64,000 nucleotides of DNA from Alteribacter keqinensis (GTDB lineage: Bacteria; Bacillota; Bacilli; Bacillales; Salisediminibacteriaceae). Under the pieces are notes generated by a model, which was not told the DNA's origin, did not search any database, and saw nothing but the letters and a program-made list of their open reading frames with translations. Made by a program: the position numbers and the translations under genes. Below are positions 37,392 through 45,541 of the stretch, piece by piece (positions within the stretch are counted from its first letter, which is position 1; every line of letters begins with the position of its first letter). The stretch covers positions 2,232,001 to 2,296,000 of the forward strand of contig NZ_RHIB01000001.1 in assembly GCF_003710255.1 (NCBI RefSeq), read 5' to 3'.

Positions 37392-38012
37392 TTATCCACG
37401 TAATGATTTTGATACGCTGGCTACGCGTTTTCCAAGGCGTTTGGCCATTGTAAGGTCTCTTTCATCAGGCTGATTGCTTCCATCCGGCCCTGCAACTGTT
37501 GAAGCTGCGTAAGGAGAACCGCCGATCCCATCGGTCGTGAGCTGCTCCGGGTTTTCGCCGTAAGGAAGGCCTACATAGATCAAACCAAAGTGTAACAGAG
37601 GAACGATCGTTGTGATTGCAGTTGTTTCCTGTCCGCCGTGGATTGATCCGCTGCTGATAAAAGTAGAAGTCACTTTTCCTTCGAGATCTCCGTTCATCCA
37701 AAGCCCTCCGGCTGAATCAATGAATTGTTTCATTTGAGCCGGCATGGAACCGTAGCGGGTCGGGATTCCCCAGATAATGCCGTCTGCCCATTTAAGATCG
37801 TCGTGAGTAGCAACCGGAAGATCTTCCTGATTGTCCTGTGCCTGAACATAAGCATCCTGGCCGGACATGGCATTCTTTACTTCATCAAACTCTGCAACAC
37901 GGACAATTTTCACTTCTACGCCTTCAACATCCTGGGCGCCTTCTGCTACCGCTTTTGCCATTTTGTGAATGTGACCGTATGCACTGTAAAAAGGAATTAA
38001 AATTTTAGTCAA
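37392..38012 (-). CDS. wrbA: NAD(P)H:quinone oxidoreductase WrbA, flavodoxin family
   Basis: A flavodoxin-fold protein of 206 residues. The FMN phosphate loop is YSAYGHIHKMA (about residues 8-18), and WrbA-type motifs IPTRYGSMPAQMKQF and STFISSGSIHGGQE follow. It reduces quinones by two electrons, which avoids semiquinone toxicity. I choose TTG 38012 (MTKILIPFYSAYG), which has AGAGGAGAGG upstream; the longer frame starting at 38096 has no ribosome site and its extra residues are unlike the family. It diverges from an HxlR-type regulator across a palindromic site. Confidence 0.92.
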   Translation of the reverse strand: MTKILIPFYSAYGHIHKMAKAVAEGAQDVEGVEVKIVRVAEFDEVKNAMSGQDAYVQAQDNQEDLPVATHDDLKWADGIIWGIPTRYGSMPAQMKQFIDSAGGLWMNGDLEGKVTSTFISSGSIHGGQETTAITTIVPLLHFGLIYVGLPYGENPEQLTTDGIGGSPYAASTVAGPDGSNQPDERDLTMAKRLGKRVASVSKSLRG

Positions 38013-38151
38013 TGTAATCCTCTCCTCTTTTGCTTTAAGTGTAATATGTGTCTCCCGCAATGGGAGGTGTTCCCGATACATAAGGTGATATTCCACCTTC
38101 TAACAAAAAATAAACGTCTTTTTAAAAACAAGTTAATTTACTTTTTATTGT

Positions 38152-38174
38152 TACTTACTTATAGTTAGTATAAT
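38152..38174. promoter_or_regulatory. Operator-like palindrome and -10 between wrbA and the HxlR gene
   Basis: TACTTACTTATAGTTAGTA (38152-38170) is symmetric at 15 of 19 positions, with TACT and AGTA outer half-sites. It overlaps a TATAAT-like hexamer at 38169-38174; another TATAAT lies at 38210-38215. A regulator bound here would control one or both divergent genes. Confidence 0.6.
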
Positions 38175-38305
38175 ATACAGGTCGCTTACTAAAGTCAAGT
38201 GAAATATGTTATAATTGTAAACAAGCGAGAGTAGTCACTGTATGAAGAGGGTATAAAAACGAAGAACTTATCTTTTCCGGTGATTACTTGAAGGAGATGA
38301 AAGCG

Positions 38306-38617
38306 ATGGAACAACATCATCTTTGTCCTAAATTCGAATCTGCGTTTCAGCTGCTTGGCAAACGCTGGAACGGTTTGATCATACGTGTTCTAATGACAGG
38401 ACCGAAACGGTTCCGTGAGATTTCAGCAGTCATTCCGAACATGAGTGACAAAATGCTTGTTGAAAGACTCAAGCAGCTTGAATGTGAAGGAGTTGTAAAA
38501 AGAGAGGTTTATCCTGAAACACCGGTTAGGATCGAATACGTCCTGACAAAAAAGGGACAATCTCTTGAACCTGCAATGGACGCCTTCCAGACATGGGCTG
38601 AAAAATGGATGAACTGA
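38306..38617 (+). CDS. HxlR family transcriptional regulator
   Basis: A 103-residue winged-helix protein of the HxlR/DUF24 family: CPKFESAFQLLGKRWNGLI, then the recognition region FREISAVIPNMSDKMLVERLKQLE. Cys7, in HHLCPKF, sits where the redox-sensing cysteine of YodB-type regulators lies; a second Cys is at 60. I choose ATG 38306, 9 bases after AAGGAG, over TTG 38288. Divergence from wrbA, a quinone reductase gene, suggests it senses quinones or other electrophiles and represses wrbA. That role is an inference from family and context. Confidence 0.88.
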   Translation: MEQHHLCPKFESAFQLLGKRWNGLIIRVLMTGPKRFREISAVIPNMSDKMLVERLKQLECEGVVKREVYPETPVRIEYVLTKKGQSLEPAMDAFQTWAEKWMN

Positions 38618-38621
38618 CAGA

Positions 38622-38650
38622 CCGTTCCGCACATTTGCGGGACGGCTTTT
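38622..38650 (+). terminator. Terminator after HxlR gene
   Basis: CCGTTCCGCA pairs with TGCGGGACGG around CATT, followed by a T run. Confidence 0.9.
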
Positions 38651-38686
38651 TTACGGATAAAGAGTGAAAGCGAAGTAAAGAATAAA

Positions 38687-38727
38687 AATAACCCGGGAGC
38701 GTATTAACGCACCCGGGTTATTTTTAT
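38687..38727 (-). terminator. Terminator after ytgP
   Basis: AAATAACCCGGGAGCG pairs with CGCACCCGGGTTATTT around a short loop. It ends 3 bases from the ytgP stop on the minus strand and has T-rich flanks. Confidence 0.9.
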
Positions 38728-38729
38728 AT

Positions 38730-40367
38730 TTAGCCTTCTTCACTTACTTTGGTTTTCTTTTTCAAAAACTTAAATCGATGGCCCAAAATCATAGCGGCAA
38801 GGCCTGAACGGATACCAAGGAATCCATAGATGGCAATTCCGGCTCCGATTGTGATCGGGAGGATAACAAATGTTGATCCTCTGTTTTCCATTGGTAAAGC
38901 CAGCTGGACGAGCATGTTAACGGCCCAGACGCCAATACCCATGGCAACAGCGAAGCCGCCAATGAGAAGCATGCGCTTGAACAGAAGGTTATAGCTGTAT
39001 TCGGCATATTTTCCGATTGCCCATGCGTTAACACTTATAGCGGAAGCGTACCCGAGGGCTGTAGCGTAAACTGCGCCTACAGGTCCGAACCAGCTGATGA
39101 ACAAGGCATTGGTTGCGAACTTAAGAGTAATACCGGACAACAGAGCAATGACCGCATACTTTTGCCGGTTAATTCCCTGTAACAGGGATGAAGTCACAGC
39201 AAATATCGAGAACAACACGGCAACTGGTGCGTAATGGCGGAGGATTTCACCGCCGATGCTCAGGTCATCGAGACCGAACAGGGCACCGTAAGCCGGGTAG
39301 GCAAGTACTGAGAGGCCTGTTGCTGCCGGGATGCTCAAAAATAGGATGATCTGGTACGTCTGCGTGATATGGCGCTGCAGACGGTCTTTTTCATTGTTTA
39401 CAAATGCACTTGTGACTGTTGGCAGAATGGCCAGTGACATAGCAGTTGCCAGGGCGACAGGTATCAAAATCAGTTTGTGTGCTGCCTGTACGAAAGCACC
39501 GAAATATTTGTCGATCTCACCCTGCTCGAATCCAAGTGAGCTTAGGGCATTATTAAATGTAAACAGGTCAATCATCTGATACATCGGGATTGACAGCCCT
39601 ACAAAAGAAATAGGCAGTGCATAGCGCAGGAGCTCTTTATACATATTTGTAAGGGGGATCTGGTGATCCGTGGTGCTTTCTTCCACATGTTTCTGGAAGT
39701 TCCCTTTACGCTTATACCAGTAAACCAGCAGGACAGCCAGTCCTCCGATGGCTCCCACAAACGCTCCGAATGTGGCAAAACCTACGGCTGTTCCCAGTTC
39801 TCCATTCCACACGTTAATAATTAGAAATGTGAGAAGGAGGATAAATATGATCCGGACGATCTGTTCAATGACCTGCGAAACTGCCGTTGGTCCCATGGAC
39901 TGAAAGCCTTGGAAATAACCGCGGATCAATGACATAACAGGAACGACAAGGAGTGCCACACTGACCATCCGGATAGTGAAGACTGCATCTTCTATGCTGT
40001 TTCCCTGCAGGTCACTCGTATCGAGGACGTTTGCAGCAATGACAGGCGCTAAAAAAAACAGTGCCAGAAAAGCGACGAAACCGGTAATTCCCATTACGAT
40101 GAGGCCGGACTGAAACAGCCTCTGCCCCGTCCGGTAATCACCGAGTGCATTATATTTTGATACAAATTTGGATACGGCAAGGGGAATCCCGAGGGTGGCC
40201 AGACTGAGTAATACAGTATAGGGCACGTAGCCGTATGAGTAGAGTGCCAGTCCTTCAAGACCGACAATCGCCTGGAATGGAAAGATATAAATAAGACCTA
40301 AGAGTTTCGAAATAAAAATAGAGGCTGTTAATATCATCGTGCCTCTGATTAGATTACGTTCAGACAT
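38730..40367 (-). CDS. ytgP: MurJ-type lipid II flippase YtgP
   Basis: A MOP/MATE-superfamily membrane protein of about 545 residues with roughly fourteen helices. It starts MSERNLIRGTMILTASIFISKLLG, the typical start of the polysaccharide-export / YtgP group. B. subtilis YtgP (MurJ) flips lipid II across the membrane for peptidoglycan synthesis. ATG 40367 is favoured; a frame two codons longer exists. It lies within 4 kb of two SEDS polymerase genes that use the same substrate, although it is a separate transcription unit with its own terminator. Confidence 0.88.
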   Translation of the reverse strand: MSERNLIRGTMILTASIFISKLLGLIYIFPFQAIVGLEGLALYSYGYVPYTVLLSLATLGIPLAVSKFVSKYNALGDYRTGQRLFQSGLIVMGITGFVAFLALFFLAPVIAANVLDTSDLQGNSIEDAVFTIRMVSVALLVVPVMSLIRGYFQGFQSMGPTAVSQVIEQIVRIIFILLLTFLIINVWNGELGTAVGFATFGAFVGAIGGLAVLLVYWYKRKGNFQKHVEESTTDHQIPLTNMYKELLRYALPISFVGLSIPMYQMIDLFTFNNALSSLGFEQGEIDKYFGAFVQAAHKLILIPVALATAMSLAILPTVTSAFVNNEKDRLQRHITQTYQIILFLSIPAATGLSVLAYPAYGALFGLDDLSIGGEILRHYAPVAVLFSIFAVTSSLLQGINRQKYAVIALLSGITLKFATNALFISWFGPVGAVYATALGYASAISVNAWAIGKYAEYSYNLLFKRMLLIGGFAVAMGIGVWAVNMLVQLALPMENRGSTFVILPITIGAGIAIYGFLGIRSGLAAMILGHRFKFLKKKTKVSEEG

Positions 40368-40436
40368 CGTCACTACCTACCTCAGCAATTTGAATTTAAA
40401 CACTGCTAGCATTTTATCATACTTCTATCAGAAAAT

Positions 40437-40569
40437 CGTGCGGGGTCTGTCCCCCGAACTTTCTTCGCGGGCTGTTGACATTTATAGAGTCCAGTTTTTA
40501 TATAACACACTGGAGCACGCCGGTGTGACGTGTCCACAATTTTACATCATTGTTCGGGGGACAGACCCC
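40437..40569. repeat. Inverted-repeat element with GGGGTCTGTCCCC ends
   Basis: CGGGGTCTGTCCCCCGAAC (40441-40459) is matched by GTTCGGGGGACAGACCCC (40552-40569) in inverted orientation, enclosing about 90 bases. Each end is itself a palindrome around TCTG. A solo end occurs at 47099-47130. The 290-base gap otherwise holds only the yjbQ terminator. Confidence 0.65.
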
Positions 40570-40599
40570 AAAACTTACCCCAAAACGTTCCAAAGCGCT

Positions 40600-40648
40600 G
40601 AAACGAGAAAAAGAACCGGCCATGGGGCTGGTTCTTTTTCTCGTTTCG
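40600..40648 (-). terminator. Terminator after yjbQ
   Basis: AAACGAGAAAAAGAACC pairs with GGTTCTTTTTCTCGTTT around a GC-rich loop. The stem is long and T-rich; it lies just after the yjbQ stop on the minus strand. Confidence 0.88.
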
Positions 40649-40664
40649 TTAGGCAGCTGTCTTA

Positions 40665-41066
40665 TCAGCCTTCGATGGTCTTCAGGATGCATTTACGGGT
40701 ACGGGGACCGTCAAATTCACAAAAGTAAATGCCCTGCCATGTTCCCAGAATGAGCCGGCCGTCTTCGATGATGACAGGCTGGGAACTTCCCATTGTACTG
40801 GCTTTTAAGTGAGATGCTGTATTCCCTTCTGCATGACGGTACTCCGGATGTTCCCAGGGATATACTTCATTAAGACGCATGAGCATATCTCGTTTCACAT
40901 CTGGATCGGCATTTTCATTGATCGTGATCCCTGCAGTGGTATGAGGACAGTAAATATAGACAATGCCCACTTTGATCCCCTGCTCTTTTACATACGCTTC
41001 AACATGATGGGTAATATCTATCATTTCATCTCTTTTGTTTGTTTCCAGTGATAATTGTTTAATCAA
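40665..41066 (-). CDS. YjbQ family protein (UPF0047)
   Basis: A protein of about 133 residues with the conserved signature [20 protein letters not shown] and C-terminal [16 protein letters not shown]. The family is sometimes annotated as secondary thiamine-phosphate synthase from weak complementation; its true role is unclear. The metal-binding His and Glu/Asp residues are present. I choose TTG 41066 (MIKQLSLET), 10 bases after AAGGGG, since the GTG at 41075 is one base from that site. It lies about 70 bases after proC on the same strand. Confidence 0.85.
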   Translation of the reverse strand: MIKQLSLETNKRDEMIDITHHVEAYVKEQGIKVGIVYIYCPHTTAGITINENADPDVKRDMLMRLNEVYPWEHPEYRHAEGNTASHLKASTMGSSQPVIIEDGRLILGTWQGIYFCEFDGPRTRKCILKTIEG

Positions 41067-41142
41067 AGCAGACACGCCCCTTAATAAGACTGTTTACTTT
41101 ATATATTCCTCAATCAGGCAGCAGGGTAAACACTGCAGGAGG

Positions 41143-41943
41143 TTATTCCCCTCTGGCATGAGCATTGGTTGCTTTTACCGCTGCCTTTATCGCTTCTTTG
41201 TAATGTCGTTTTTCAAGCACTTCCAGCCCAGCGGCAGTAGACCCGCCCGGTGATGCCACCTGATCACGGAGGTCCTGCGGGGAATGTCCTGCAGCAAGCA
41301 TAGCCGCTGAGCCACTTAACATTTTTGTCACAAGGGAACGCGCCTGTTCCGCTGTTACCCCATTTTCCACAGCCGCTTCTTCCATCGCTTCCACAAATGC
41401 GTAAACAAACGCAGGCGCACTTCCTGTAACAGCGGTTAAATCATGGACCTGCTGTTCACTCAGTTCAGCAGACTCGCCGATGGCTTCTAATATAAACGCA
41501 ATCATCTCACGGTGTTGCGGGTTTACATAGTGGCCGCATGTGTAAGTAGAGATCGATTCACCTATCTGCGCTGCTGTATTCGGCATGATCCAGCACACCG
41601 GGGTTCCCTTTGGCAGACGCTCTTCCATATACGTTGTGTCAATTCCGGCAGCTACAGTGAGAACAAGCTGACCGTCAATCAATTCCCCAAGACGTTTTAA
41701 AATCACATCATGAGTTGCAGGAGGCGAAGCTAGTAAAATGACATCGTGGTCTTTCGCTTCCTCTTCCCAGTTTGAAGAGACATGGACACCATAGCGTTCT
41801 TTGAGCAACTCCAGTCGCTCTTTGTCCTGACGGTTCGTCAGTGTAATCTTTTCAATTGCCGGATTGGCCTGCTTTAAAATACCTGAAAGAACAGCTTCAG
41901 CCATTCGTCCGGCCCCTATCATTAAAATACGGGTTGGTCTCAT
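41143..41943 (-). CDS. proC: Pyrroline-5-carboxylate reductase
   Basis: A 266-residue enzyme for the last step of proline synthesis. The Rossmann loop ILMIGAGRMAEAVLSGIL (residues 6-23) and the P5CR signature region VTGSAPAFVYAFVEAMEEAA through RDQVASPGGSTAAGLEVLE are intact. It is cytosolic and uses NAD(P)H. The ATG has AAAGGAG upstream. Bacillus genomes usually carry several P5CR paralogues (ProG, ProH, ProI, ComER) and I cannot say which this is; proline synthesis would matter in a salt-adapted host. Confidence 0.9.
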   Translation of the reverse strand: MRPTRILMIGAGRMAEAVLSGILKQANPAIEKITLTNRQDKERLELLKERYGVHVSSNWEEEAKDHDVILLASPPATHDVILKRLGELIDGQLVLTVAAGIDTTYMEERLPKGTPVCWIMPNTAAQIGESISTYTCGHYVNPQHREMIAFILEAIGESAELSEQQVHDLTAVTGSAPAFVYAFVEAMEEAAVENGVTAEQARSLVTKMLSGSAAMLAAGHSPQDLRDQVASPGGSTAAGLEVLEKRHYKEAIKAAVKATNAHARGE

Positions 41944-42062
41944 GTCCTCTTCACTCCTTTTAGCTTTTTATAAAAATATCATGAGTTTATGATTTAGAAA
42001 AGTATGCTAGACTAAAAAATGATAAAAAAATGGAACTTTTTTATATTTTTTTATAAAAGATT

Positions 42063-42122
42063 GGTGCTCCCTGGATATCCTTCACTTACCGCTCGGGCGA
42101 CGGTGAGGACTCAGACAGCACC
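42063..42122 (+). other. Possible structured leader before ytfP
   Basis: GGTGCT (42063-42068) and AGCACC (42117-42122) pair around a second imperfect hairpin (TCCTTCAC ... GTGAGGA). It lies 58 bases before the ytfP start. It could be a leader structure or a worn repeat; there is no U-run. Confidence 0.35.
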
Positions 42123-42179
42123 TCTGGCTTCATATAGAGCAAGATAACAGTAATTCTGGAAAGAAAGCGGGTTTTACTC

Positions 42180-43460
42180 ATGACGAATGAAAATTATGAT
42201 GTGATTGTAATAGGTGGCGGTCCGTCCGGCCTGATGGCCTCAGTATCGGCTGCAGAACATGGAGCCCGCGTCCTTCTGTTGGATAAAGGAACAAAGCTCG
42301 GCCGGAAACTTGCCATCTCCGGGGGTGGAAGGTGTAATGTTACAAACCGTGCCGATGTAGAAGAAATCATTAAACATATTCCCGGGAATGGGCGGTTTAT
42401 GTACAGTCCCTTCTCTGTTTTCAATAATGAAGACATCATTTCTTTTTTTGAAAACCTCGGAATCAGCCTGAAGGAAGAAGACCGTGGGCGTATGTTTCCG
42501 GTAAATGATAAGGCGATTACGGTTGTTAGAACGCTCCTTGACCGTATTGACAGTCTCAAAGTGAACGTGAAAACGAATACGGAAGTACGGGATGTTCTCT
42601 ACACTGACGAAGGCGTAAGTGGGGTAGAGTTAAAAGACGGCACCGTGATCAGCGCAGCCAACGTCATCATCGCCGTGGGAGGTAAATCCGTTCCTCATAC
42701 GGGAAGTACGGGAGACGGTTATCCGTGGGCAAAAAAAGCAGGTCACACAGTGACCGAACTTTACCCGACTGAAGTGCCGATCACCTGCAATGACAAACTC
42801 ATCAAAGAGAAAACACTTCAGGGTTTGTCGTTACGGGACATCGAGCTGAGTGTTATTGACCCTAAAAAGAAAAAGGCGATCGTTACGCACGATGGGGATA
42901 TGATCTTTACCCATTTCGGGATATCCGGGCCGGCTGCTCTGCGCTGCAGCCAGTATGTAGTAAAAGCCCAAAAGAAACATAAAGGAAGCGACATCGCCCT
43001 TGAAGTCAACCTGTTCCCGGACAAACGGGCGGATGAAGTCATTGATGATGTTGAAGGTTTTGTAAACGCAGAGCCTAAAAAGGCTGTTAAAAACTCACTT
43101 ACCGGCTGGGTTCCGGAACGAATGCTTACGGCTCTTTTTGAACTTGCTGAAGTCGATCCCCAGACTGTCCAGGCAAACCTGTCGAAAGAAAACACCCGAA
43201 AGCTGGCGACTCTCGCCCAGCATTTTCCCCTATCGGCAAACGGAACCCTTTCCATCGAAAAAGCGTTTGTTACCGGTGGTGGAGTGAGCGTTAAAGAGGT
43301 ACAGCCGAAAAGGATGGAATCAAAGTTTAAGCACGGACTTTTCTTTTGTGGCGAAGTACTTGACCTTCACGGATACACCGGTGGTTACAACATTACTGTT
43401 GCCTTTTCCACAGGCTATACGGCCGGCCGGGCAGCTGCCATGAATCAGTGGAAACATTAA
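42180..43460 (+). CDS. ytfP: FAD-dependent oxidoreductase YtfP (HI0933/BaiN-like family)
   Basis: A 426-residue flavoprotein. The N-terminal FAD motif is [21 protein letters not shown] (dinucleotide fold with Glu/Asp at the strand end), GGGRCNVTN is the family signature near residue 47, and the C-terminal [16 protein letters not shown] closes the FAD site. Substrate unknown; the family is annotated variously as BaiN or RdsA. It is cytosolic and of normal length. The ribosome site is weak. It is a single gene followed by a hairpin (43465-43503) and a dispersed repeat. Confidence 0.88.
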   Translation: MTNENYDVIVIGGGPSGLMASVSAAEHGARVLLLDKGTKLGRKLAISGGGRCNVTNRADVEEIIKHIPGNGRFMYSPFSVFNNEDIISFFENLGISLKEEDRGRMFPVNDKAITVVRTLLDRIDSLKVNVKTNTEVRDVLYTDEGVSGVELKDGTVISAANVIIAVGGKSVPHTGSTGDGYPWAKKAGHTVTELYPTEVPITCNDKLIKEKTLQGLSLRDIELSVIDPKKKKAIVTHDGDMIFTHFGISGPAALRCSQYVVKAQKKHKGSDIALEVNLFPDKRADEVIDDVEGFVNAEPKKAVKNSLTGWVPERMLTALFELAEVDPQTVQANLSKENTRKLATLAQHFPLSANGTLSIEKAFVTGGGVSVKEVQPKRMESKFKHGLFFCGEVLDLHGYTGGYNITVAFSTGYTAGRAAAMNQWKH

Positions 43461-43509
43461 AGAAGTTGAAGTAAAAGATTAGTTTTAAACCTTTTGCTTC
43501 AACCTCGAA

Positions 43510-43581
43510 GGAATGAGCGGAGCCGCTGCCCTCTTACGAGTGGGTTTCTCGTGTTGGACGGGCAGCATACGGAGCCATTGC
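43510..43581. repeat. Dispersed palindromic repeat, copy 2
   Basis: GGAATGAGCGGAGCC at one end and CGGAGCCATTGCC at the other flank an interior with GAGTGGGTTTCTCG. It matches the reverse complement of the 51308-51392 copy with an internal change. It lies between convergent ytfP and hmp. Confidence 0.6.
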
Positions 43582-43638
43582 CAAATCTTAAGTGTCTTTT
43601 TGAGTCGCCCTCTGTGCCTTTTGAGAGACTTTCCTTTT

Positions 43639-44868
43639 TTATTGCAGCGTGCCTCCCGGGGAGAAAAATTCAAAATGAATCTGATTCTCTGACACACCCA
43701 TTTCTTTTAGCATACCGTAAACAGCTTTCATGAAAGGCCCCGGTCCGCACAAGTAAATGTCGGCATCGGAATGTGTGATGTTTTCTTCCAAGAACGTACG
43801 ATCAATAAATCCGGTGCCTTTTACAAACCGATCTTTATTTTTGTTATTTCCTTCCTCGTAGCAGACAGCATACTGAACGTTACCCATTCGTTCTGCCTCT
43901 TCCCCCAAATGGGTATGAAAAGCGTGTTCTGCAGGAGTTTTGGCTCCATGAAGGTAAGTGATCTCCCGCTCACTTCCTATACCGGTAAGTTGGTTGAACA
44001 TGCTCATAAGCGGGGTCATGCCTACTCCTCCGCTGATAAAAACAACAGGACGATCAGAACGCTCATTAAGCATAAAATCTCCAGCAGGCGCGGTCAGGAG
44101 AACCGGGTCCCCTTCTTGTAATTCTTCATGCAGATAATTCGAAACCGTTCCATCGGGATGGACTCCGCTGCTCTCTTCTTTTTTCACACTGATACGTAAG
44201 TAATCCTTGCCTGGCGCATCAGAAAGACTGTACTGCCTCATTTGCTTATATTGACTGTTTTCAGGCTGCACCTGAACGGAAATGTACTGACCAGGATGAA
44301 AAGGAGGTATGTCTTTTCCATCAGCCGGTTTCAGATAGAAAGACGTAATTACACTGCTTTCGGGCTTCTTTTTGTATAAAGTAAATTCCCTGAAGCCTCT
44401 CCATCCCCCTGATGGTGCTTCCGCTTCTTTGTACATATCCTCTTCTACGCTGATAAAGACATCTGCGATGATTCCATATGCTTCTCCCCAGGCTGCTATA
44501 ACTTCTTCCACTTCAGGAGAATCGCCAAGAACTTCTCTCATAGCTTCAAGCAAATACTTCCCTACAATCGGATAGTGCTCCGGCTTCACGTTGAGACTGC
44601 GATGCTTGTGGGCAATTTGTTTAACAGCGGGAAGAAGTTCCTCCAATCTGTCGATATGAACGGCTGCGGCAAAAAGCGTATTTGCCAGTGCCTGCGGCTG
44701 ATCGCCTTTTCTTTGATGGGTTTGGTTGAAAATGTTAAGCAGTTCCGGATGTGCCTCAAACATGTTTTTATAAAAGGTACGGGTTACTTTTTCTCCGTGC
44801 TCTTTCAGCACCGGTGCAGATGCTTTTACGATCTCTTTGGATTGGGTACTCAATGTTTTTGTGCTCAT
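43639..44868 (-). CDS. hmp: Flavohemoglobin, nitric oxide dioxygenase
   Basis: A 409-residue protein: N-terminal globin domain (1-140, proximal His in KQIAHKHRSLNV about 85), FAD-binding domain (about 150-260, with MRQYSLSDAPG) and NAD(P)H-binding domain (about 270-400, with FISGGVGMTPLMSM). It converts nitric oxide and O2 to nitrate using NAD(P)H in the cytosol. The ATG follows GAGGGTG. It is divergent from nsrR and has NsrR-like palindromes in its promoter region. All domains are intact. Confidence 0.96.
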   Translation of the reverse strand: MSTKTLSTQSKEIVKASAPVLKEHGEKVTRTFYKNMFEAHPELLNIFNQTHQRKGDQPQALANTLFAAAVHIDRLEELLPAVKQIAHKHRSLNVKPEHYPIVGKYLLEAMREVLGDSPEVEEVIAAWGEAYGIIADVFISVEEDMYKEAEAPSGGWRGFREFTLYKKKPESSVITSFYLKPADGKDIPPFHPGQYISVQVQPENSQYKQMRQYSLSDAPGKDYLRISVKKEESSGVHPDGTVSNYLHEELQEGDPVLLTAPAGDFMLNERSDRPVVFISGGVGMTPLMSMFNQLTGIGSEREITYLHGAKTPAEHAFHTHLGEEAERMGNVQYAVCYEEGNNKNKDRFVKGTGFIDRTFLEENITHSDADIYLCGPGPFMKAVYGMLKEMGVSENQIHFEFFSPGGTLQ

Positions 44869-44893
44869 TTGATTTCACCCTCGTTTTAAATAA

Positions 44894-44906
44894 GTATTTT
44901 AAATAC
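44894..44906. promoter_or_regulatory. NsrR-like operator upstream of hmp
   Basis: GTATTTTAAATAC is a near-perfect palindrome within an AT-rich stretch that resembles known NsrR sites (AT-rich 8-1-8 type repeats). It lies 26 bases upstream of the hmp start codon. Further ATATTT/AAATAT half-sites occur up to 44955. Confidence 0.6.
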
Positions 44907-45047
44907 ATATTAATCATATCATCAAAACCTATATTTAGAATACATATTTAAAGAATGCCTTAAAGTTGTCACAAGTTGCTTTAGTCCGGGAAATTGTAAA
45001 AAGGATGTGTTATGCTAGCGTATAATGAATGAGCGGGAGTGAGCCGA

Positions 45048-45491
45048 ATGCAATTAACAACCTACACCGACTACTCCTTACGTTTACTTCTATACCTCGC
45101 TGTACAGCCTGAGGAAGAATTATCGAGTGTGAAGGAAGTAGCTGGAATCTATAACATTTCTTATAACCACCTTACGAAAGTGACCTATAACCTGGGGAAA
45201 CTGGGCATTTTAGAAACCGTAAAGGGCCGTTACGGAGGAATCCGCCTCGCTAAAAAACCAGAAGATATTAATATCGGTGACGTGGTGAGGAGAACGGAGG
45301 ACAATCGCGGATTTGTTGAATGTTTTGACGAAGGTTCAAACAAATGCATTTTAACACCTGCCTGTAAACTAAAAGGAGTGTTAAAGGAAGCCCTCGAAGC
45401 TTACTTAAGTGTACTCGATCAGTACACCCTGAAAGACCTCACCCAAAATGAAAGTGTATTGCAGCAGTTGTTTGGCCTGCACACAAAATAA
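45048..45491 (+). CDS. nsrR: Nitric oxide-sensing repressor NsrR (Rrf2 family)
   Basis: A 147-residue Rrf2-family winged-helix protein. Cys92, Cys100 and Cys106 (ECFDEGSNKC ... PAC) are in place to bind the Fe-S cluster. With the start at ATG 45048, Asp8 also falls at the position of the non-Cys cluster ligand known from NsrR. NO damages the cluster and releases repression. ATG 45048 lies 9 bases after GGGAG, while GTG 45039 abuts it. Divergent from hmp, its expected main target. Confidence 0.94.
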   Translation: MQLTTYTDYSLRLLLYLAVQPEEELSSVKEVAGIYNISYNHLTKVTYNLGKLGILETVKGRYGGIRLAKKPEDINIGDVVRRTEDNRGFVECFDEGSNKCILTPACKLKGVLKEALEAYLSVLDQYTLKDLTQNESVLQQLFGLHTK

Positions 45492-45537
45492 GAGAGTGTC
45501 CGGAAGACAATTGCTTCCCAAGGACACTCTCTTATTC
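45488..45537. terminator. Bidirectional terminator between nsrR and the symporter gene
   Basis: AAGAGAGTGTCC pairs with GGACACTCTCTT around a roughly 20-base loop that contains a small inner stem; followed by T residues. Confidence 0.85.
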
Positions 45538-45541
45538 CTTT

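Noticed and set aside
43465-43503. Hairpin GTTGAAGTAAAAG/CTTTTGCTTCAAC after ytfP as a terminator
   Set aside because: Symmetric stem but no T tract on either side, so termination cannot be supported.
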